A DNA stretch of 64,000 bases, taken from the NCBI RefSeq assembly GCF_016756395.1, contig NZ_AP018365.1, positions 4,315,001 through 4,379,000 on the forward strand, given 5' to 3'. Source of the DNA: Streptomyces sp. SN-593. GTDB lineage: Bacteria > Actinomycetota > Actinomycetes > Streptomycetales > Streptomycetaceae. Below are positions 60,283-64,000 of this stretch, piece after piece (the stretch's first letter is position 1; the number at the start of each line of letters is the position of its first letter). The position numbers and the translations under genes were made by a program. The notes beneath the pieces were generated by a model. That model made no database searches, was not told the origin of the DNA, and saw only the letters and a list, made by a program, of their open reading frames with translations.

Positions 60283-61619
60283 CGGCGGGGCCCCTGCCGG
60301 GGGACCCGCCGGGCGGCCGCCGGGCCGCCCTGGTGTGGGGGGTGGGCACCCTCGTCTACCTCGTCGCCGTCGTCCACCGCACCAGCCTCGGCGTCGCCGG
60401 GATCGACGCCGCCGCCCGCTTCCACATCGGCGCCTCCGCGCTGTCGTCGTTCTCCATCCTCCAGGTGCTGGTCTACGCGGGCATGCAGATACCCGTCGGC
60501 CTGATGGTCGACTCGCTCGGCACCAAGAAGGTGCTGATGCTCGGCGCGGTCCTGTTCACCCTCGGGCAGGGCGCGTTCGCGCTCTCGCACTCCTACGGGA
60601 CGGCGCTCGCCGCCCGCGCGGTGCTCGGCTGCGGCGACGCGATGACCTTCGTGAGCGTGCTGCGGCTCGGCTCGCGGTGGTTCCCCGCCCGGCGCGGGCC
60701 GATGGTCGCGCAGGGCGCGGCGCTCTTCGGCGTCGCGGGGAACCTGGTGTCGACGGTGGCGCTGTCGCGGGTGCTGCACTCCGCCGGCTGGACCCCCACG
60801 TTCCTCGGCACCGCGATCGGCGGCGCGTTCGTCCTGGTCCTGGTCGCCCTCCTGCTCCAGGACCACCCCGACGGCCATGTCCCCACCCCCGTCGAGCACG
60901 TCGGGACCGCGTACGTGCGGCGGCAGATCGCCGACGCGTGGCGGGAGCCCGGCACCCGGCTCGGCATGTGGACGCACTTCACCACGCAGTTCTCCGGGAT
61001 GGTGTTCCTGCTGCTGTGGGGGATGCCGTTCCTCGTCGAGGACCAGGGGATGTCGCGCGGCGCCGCGGGGTCGCTGCTCACGCTCGTGGTCCTGGCGAAC
61101 ATGGTGTTCGGCATGGTCTTCGGGCAGCTCATCGCGCGGCACCACGGCGCCAGGATGCCGCTGACGCTCGGGGTCGTGGGCGCGACCGCGGCCGCCTGGG
61201 CGGCGGTCCTGGCGTGGCCGGGCGGCCGTGATCCGCTCTGGCTGCTCGTCGTGCTGTGCGTGGTGCTCGGGGCGTGCGGGCCCGGCTCCATGATCGGGTT
61301 CGACTTCGCGCGGCCGGCGAACCCGCCGGAGCGCTTCGGCACGGCGTCCGGGATCGTCAACATCGGGGGGTTCACCGCTTCCATGGTGACCCTCCTCGCG
61401 ATCGGCCTGCTGCTGGACGCCACCGGCGACGACTACCGGGTGGCCTGGAGCAGCGTGTTCGTGCTCCAGTTCGTCGGGACCGTGCAGATCCTGCGGCTGC
61501 GGCGGCGCACCGCCCGGCTCGAACGCGAGCGGGTCGCGGTCAGCCGCGTGGAGAGCGTCCACCGCAGCCACGCGTCGGCGGGACCCCCCGGGCTCCCGCA
61601 CCGTCCCGCCGCGGACTGA
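60279..61619 (+). CDS. MFS transporter, probable organic-anion permease
   Basis: This 446-residue protein has twelve hydrophobic segments. The motif-A equivalent lies after helix 2 (LMVDSLGTKKVLM, about residue 77), and the VVHRTSLGVAGIDAA segment at the start is typical of the nitrate/anion-cation symporter-like MFS group. GTG 60279 overlaps the regulator stop. The pairing with an FCD-type GntR protein suggests uptake of a small acid. A charged C-terminal tail of ~50 residues follows the last helix. Confidence 0.88.
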   Translation: MTAGPLPGDPPGGRRAALVWGVGTLVYLVAVVHRTSLGVAGIDAAARFHIGASALSSFSILQVLVYAGMQIPVGLMVDSLGTKKVLMLGAVLFTLGQGAFALSHSYGTALAARAVLGCGDAMTFVSVLRLGSRWFPARRGPMVAQGAALFGVAGNLVSTVALSRVLHSAGWTPTFLGTAIGGAFVLVLVALLLQDHPDGHVPTPVEHVGTAYVRRQIADAWREPGTRLGMWTHFTTQFSGMVFLLLWGMPFLVEDQGMSRGAAGSLLTLVVLANMVFGMVFGQLIARHHGARMPLTLGVVGATAAAWAAVLAWPGGRDPLWLLVVLCVVLGACGPGSMIGFDFARPANPPERFGTASGIVNIGGFTASMVTLLAIGLLLDATGDDYRVAWSSVFVLQFVGTVQILRLRRRTARLERERVAVSRVESVHRSHASAGPPGLPHRPAAD

Positions 61620-61730
61620 GCCGGCACACGCGCGCCGTACCCGCCCGGGGGAGCGGGGAACGGCGCGACCGGCCGCCCCGGGCCGTCAGGTCCCGCGGCT
61701 CCGCGCCCGGGCACCCCGGAAGGCGGGCCC

Positions 61731-63353
61731 CTACAACGGCGTGAAGGTGACCGGCAGCGCGGCCGGCCCGCGCTGCCAGAGCGAGGGCCGCCACGGAAGT
61801 TCGTCGGCGGCCAGTGCCGGCACCAGGTCGGGGATGCGGTCGAGCAGGATCTCCAGCGCCGTGGTCGCCACCACCTCCGCCAGTTGGGGCGCGGGCGCCG
61901 GACACCGGTGGGCGCCGTGGCTGAAGGAGAGGTGCGCGTGGTTGCCCACCGCCCCGCCGGGCAGCGCCGGGCGCACCCGCGGGTCCGCGTTCGCGGCGGC
62001 CAGCCCCAGCACGAGGCAGTCGCCGCGCCGTACGTACCGCCCGCCGAGCCGGGTGTCGCGGGTGGCCCACCGCCCGATCACGTTCTGCACGGGCGGATCG
62101 CTCCACAGCACCTCCGCCAGCGCCTGCGCGATGCTCCGCCGCCCGCCCGACAGCGTGAGCGCGAACCGCTCGTCGGTGAGCAGCAGGCGCAGCGTGTTCC
62201 CGATCCAGTCCGCGGTGGGCCGCCGCCCGGCCGCCATGATCGTGAGCAGGTCCTGCACGACCTCCTCGTCGGTGAGGCCCGCCGGGTGTGCCAGCAGCCG
62301 GGACGGGATGTCGGCACCGGGCGCCGGGGACCGCCGCGCCCGGGCGAGCACCGCCTCCAGCATCGCCCGCAGCCGCGCGGCCGAGGCGGCCGGCCCCGGC
62401 GCGGTCCCGCCCGGGTGCGCCGGGCAGGCCGGGTGCGGCGGCTCGGCCGCCGCGGTGCCGTAGCCGTACTGGCCCGCCAGGTCCCGCTCCAGCGCCGCCG
62501 TCTCGTCCGGGTGCAGCCCGAACAGCCCGGCCATGACGTGCAGCGGCACCTGCTCGGCGTACTGCGCCACCAGCTCCGCCCGGCCGGCGCCCGCGAACGC
62601 GTCCACCGCGGCGTCCGCGGCCCGTTCGGCGCGCTGCCGCAGCTCGTAGGGGTCCACCTCGCCGAGCACGTCCGCGACCGCGCCCGCGCGCCGCACGTGC
62701 TCCTCGCCCTCGGTGAAGCGGACGGACGGGGTGTGCGCCACGTGCGGCAGCAGCGGCCAGCCGGTCGGCACCCGGTCCCACGCGTGCCAGCGGCGCGGGT
62801 CCCGCCCGAAGAGCTCCGGGTTCCCCGCCACGAACTGGACCTCGTGGTAGCCGAGCACGAGCCACGCGGGCACCCCGCCGTCCAGCAGCACCGGCGCGAC
62901 CGGCCCGTACGCCTCGCGCAGCGCCCGGTAGTACGCCCCCGGGTCGGCGTGGTCGAAGGCGGGCGACGGCGGTTGCGGCACGCGGGCGACCTGCCGGTGT
63001 GCGGACGCCCGGTCCCACGCCGGACCCTGTCCCTGCCCCTGCCCCTGCCCTTGCACCTGCCCCTGGACCGGGCCCGCCGGCCCCGTCGGCTGCCCCGGGT
63101 CGGCCGGCCCCGGCGCCCTCCCGGCGCCCGGTCCCGCGCCCCGTGCCTGCGGCGCCCCCGCCGCCTCCACCTGCGCCGCGGCCGGGCCCCACGGCGGCAC
63201 CGGCTGCGGCCCCGGTATCTCCGCGAGCCGCTGGCGCGCGGCGGCGCCCACGTGCGGCACGCGGCCCTCCGGCGCGAGCCCGCGCGGCGGCACCACCTCG
63301 TCCGCCCGGCCGCGCCGCGCCTGCGGCTCCTCCCGCTCCTGTGACGATGTCAT
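61731..63353 (-). CDS. conservon-type cytochrome P450 lacking the ExxR motif (CYP157-like)
   Basis: This 540-residue P450 has its haem ligand at Cys484 in FSHGAHRCPAPAP. The K-helix position that should read ExxR reads AEVLWSDPP, with Trp in place of Arg, as known for the CYP157 family found in streptomycete conservons. The I-helix reads IMAAGRRPTAD and lacks the usual acid before Thr. A ~130-residue Pro/Gln/Gly N-terminal extension includes a (QG)n run encoded by a CCCTGC-type repeat near 63026-63065. It starts 21 bases after the DUF742 gene and would normally be preceded by a conservon GTPase, which is missing. Confidence 0.85.
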   Translation of the reverse strand: MTSSQEREEPQARRGRADEVVPPRGLAPEGRVPHVGAAARQRLAEIPGPQPVPPWGPAAAQVEAAGAPQARGAGPGAGRAPGPADPGQPTGPAGPVQGQVQGQGQGQGQGPAWDRASAHRQVARVPQPPSPAFDHADPGAYYRALREAYGPVAPVLLDGGVPAWLVLGYHEVQFVAGNPELFGRDPRRWHAWDRVPTGWPLLPHVAHTPSVRFTEGEEHVRRAGAVADVLGEVDPYELRQRAERAADAAVDAFAGAGRAELVAQYAEQVPLHVMAGLFGLHPDETAALERDLAGQYGYGTAAAEPPHPACPAHPGGTAPGPAASAARLRAMLEAVLARARRSPAPGADIPSRLLAHPAGLTDEEVVQDLLTIMAAGRRPTADWIGNTLRLLLTDERFALTLSGGRRSIAQALAEVLWSDPPVQNVIGRWATRDTRLGGRYVRRGDCLVLGLAAANADPRVRPALPGGAVGNHAHLSFSHGAHRCPAPAPQLAEVVATTALEILLDRIPDLVPALAADELPWRPSLWQRGPAALPVTFTPL

Positions 63354-63374
63354 GTTCCCGTTGTCTTCCGTGAG

Positions 63375-63740
63375 TCAGAGGTTGTGCAGCGCACGGAGGA
63401 CCTTCCTCAGCATGTCGGAGGGAGGCAGCAGCTCCGCCGCGGTGGTGGGCGCGTGCGCGGTGATGTGCTGGCCGGTGAGGAGGTCGGCGAGCAGCACGCG
63501 GACCACGCCGACCGGCAGGGCCAGACGGGACGCGAGTTCGAGCACGGCGACGGGGCGGCGGCACAGGCGCAGGATGCGGACGTGCTCCGAGGGCATCCCG
63601 GGCAGCGGTTCGCCGCGGGCGGTGATGACCGTGGCGAGGTCGAAGCCCTGGGTGGCGGCGCTGCTCCGCCCGCCGGTGAGGGTGTAGAGCCGGTCCGGGG
63701 CGCCGCTGTCGACCGGCCCGCGTATCGGCCCGCCCCTCAT
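63375..63740 (-). CDS. DUF742 protein (conservon CvnC-like)
   Basis: This 121-residue protein of the DUF742 family is the third component of streptomycete conservons. Typical sequence: DRLYTLTGGRS (about 16-26), EHVRILRLCRRPVAVLELASRLALPVGVVRVLLADL (partly quoted as LELASRLALPVGVVRVLL, about 69-86) with a winged-helix look, and a Leu-rich end LRKVLRALHNL. It overlaps the roadblock gene by 4 bases. The expected next gene, a CvnD-type small GTPase, is absent. Confidence 0.88.
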   Translation of the reverse strand: MRGGPIRGPVDSGAPDRLYTLTGGRSSAATQGFDLATVITARGEPLPGMPSEHVRILRLCRRPVAVLELASRLALPVGVVRVLLADLLTGQHITAHAPTTAAELLPPSDMLRKVLRALHNL

Positions 63741-64000
63741 GCCGGGAGCTTCCCGCGTATGCCCGCCGCGGGCACGGTGCCGAGCGGGCCGCGGGCCGCC
63801 TCGACGATGTCGTTCATGCCGCGGCCGATCGCCCGGGCGTCCGCCGACTCCTCGCCCACGACGGCCAGATGGGCCCCCGCGCCGGCCTCGACGATGTACA
63901 GGGCACCGCCGTGGAAGTCGGTCATCGACTGCCGGACGCCGCCGCTGCCGTCGCCGAACTCGACGGAAGCGCCGTGCACCAGGCTCTGGATGCCGGAGGC
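63737..64000 (-). CDS. roadblock/LC7 protein (conservon CvnB-like), 5' end outside window
   Basis: 87 residues of the C-terminal part are visible and the frame is open at the window edge. ASGIQSLVHGASVEFGDGSGGVRQSM, DFHGGALYIVEAGAGAHLAVV (partly) and DIVEAARG match MglB/roadblock regulators of small Ras-like GTPases. In conservons this protein sits between the CvnA membrane ATPase and CvnC. Its presence makes the lack of the cognate GTPase downstream more striking. Confidence 0.88.
   Translation of the reverse strand, partial: ASGIQSLVHGASVEFGDGSGGVRQSMTDFHGGALYIVEAGAGAHLAVVGEESADARAIGRGMNDIVEAARGPLGTVPAAGIRGKLPA

Overview
This window is high-GC actinobacterial chromosome, almost certainly Streptomyces or a close relative. 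The evidence is very strong G/C bias at third codon positions, many GTG starts, ATGA/GTGA stop-start overlaps, and marker families: CrgA, class E sortases, the FhaA/FhaB-PstP-FtsW-PBP-PknB cluster, BldA-type TTA codon rarity, Bpa and conservon genes. Gene content and order resemble the region flanking oriC in S. coelicolor (the SCO38xx neighbourhood, from memory). I see no insertion sequence, prophage, CRISPR array or rRNA.

Left part (1-11.2 kb). The 3' part of an AfsR-like ATPase/TPR regulator is followed by a drug-efflux MFS, a DUF5324 protein, cyclophilin, a zinc-ribbon rhomboid protease and crgA. Beside crgA lies a compact cluster of five DnaA-box-like 9-mers. A coupled DUF881 / small membrane protein / PabA-TrpG glutaminase / two class E sortases run then ends at a strong terminator.

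Cell-division and signalling cluster (11.2-19.8 kb, minus strand). This is fhaA-fhaB-pstP-ftsW-pbpA-pknB: a PASTA kinase and its phosphatase, two FHA readers, and a SEDS/PBP pair for septal or apical peptidoglycan. A tRNA-Leu(CAG) follows on the other strand.

20-30.8 kb. TerD, an azoreductase/HxlR divergent pair, a MarR regulator, a very long SpoIIE-type PP2C with PAS/GAF/ATPase domains, a J-domain protein, a rhodanese, a DUF5819-HTTM pair and a TrmH methyltransferase.

Catabolic block (30.9-39.2 kb) and molybdenum block (39.2-42.5 kb). PaaN is divergent from a PaaH-type 3-hydroxyacyl-CoA dehydrogenase and its TetR regulator. Next come an Lrp/BkdR-like regulator and a bkdA-B-C branched-chain 2-oxoacid dehydrogenase operon. 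A nearly identical inverted repeat sits in both the paaN/paaH and the bkd promoter regions, suggesting one regulator controls both. The operon continues without large gaps into mobA, a DUF6457 gene, moeA and a TrkA-type potassium channel.

43.8-64 kb. An MFS/LysR divergent pair, a quinone oxidoreductase, a Pro-rich surface protein, the proteasome activator Bpa, and two divergent Ser/Thr kinases with unlike extracellular parts. A TTA-containing APH-family kinase gene, a second complete E1alpha-E1beta-E2 operon, a MHYT sensor and a GntR-MFS pair follow. The window ends in a conservon-like operon (roadblock, DUF742, P450) that lacks the usual GTPase between DUF742 and P450. Recurrent themes are low-complexity in-frame insertions in otherwise conserved enzymes and short tandem duplications that straddle stop codons.
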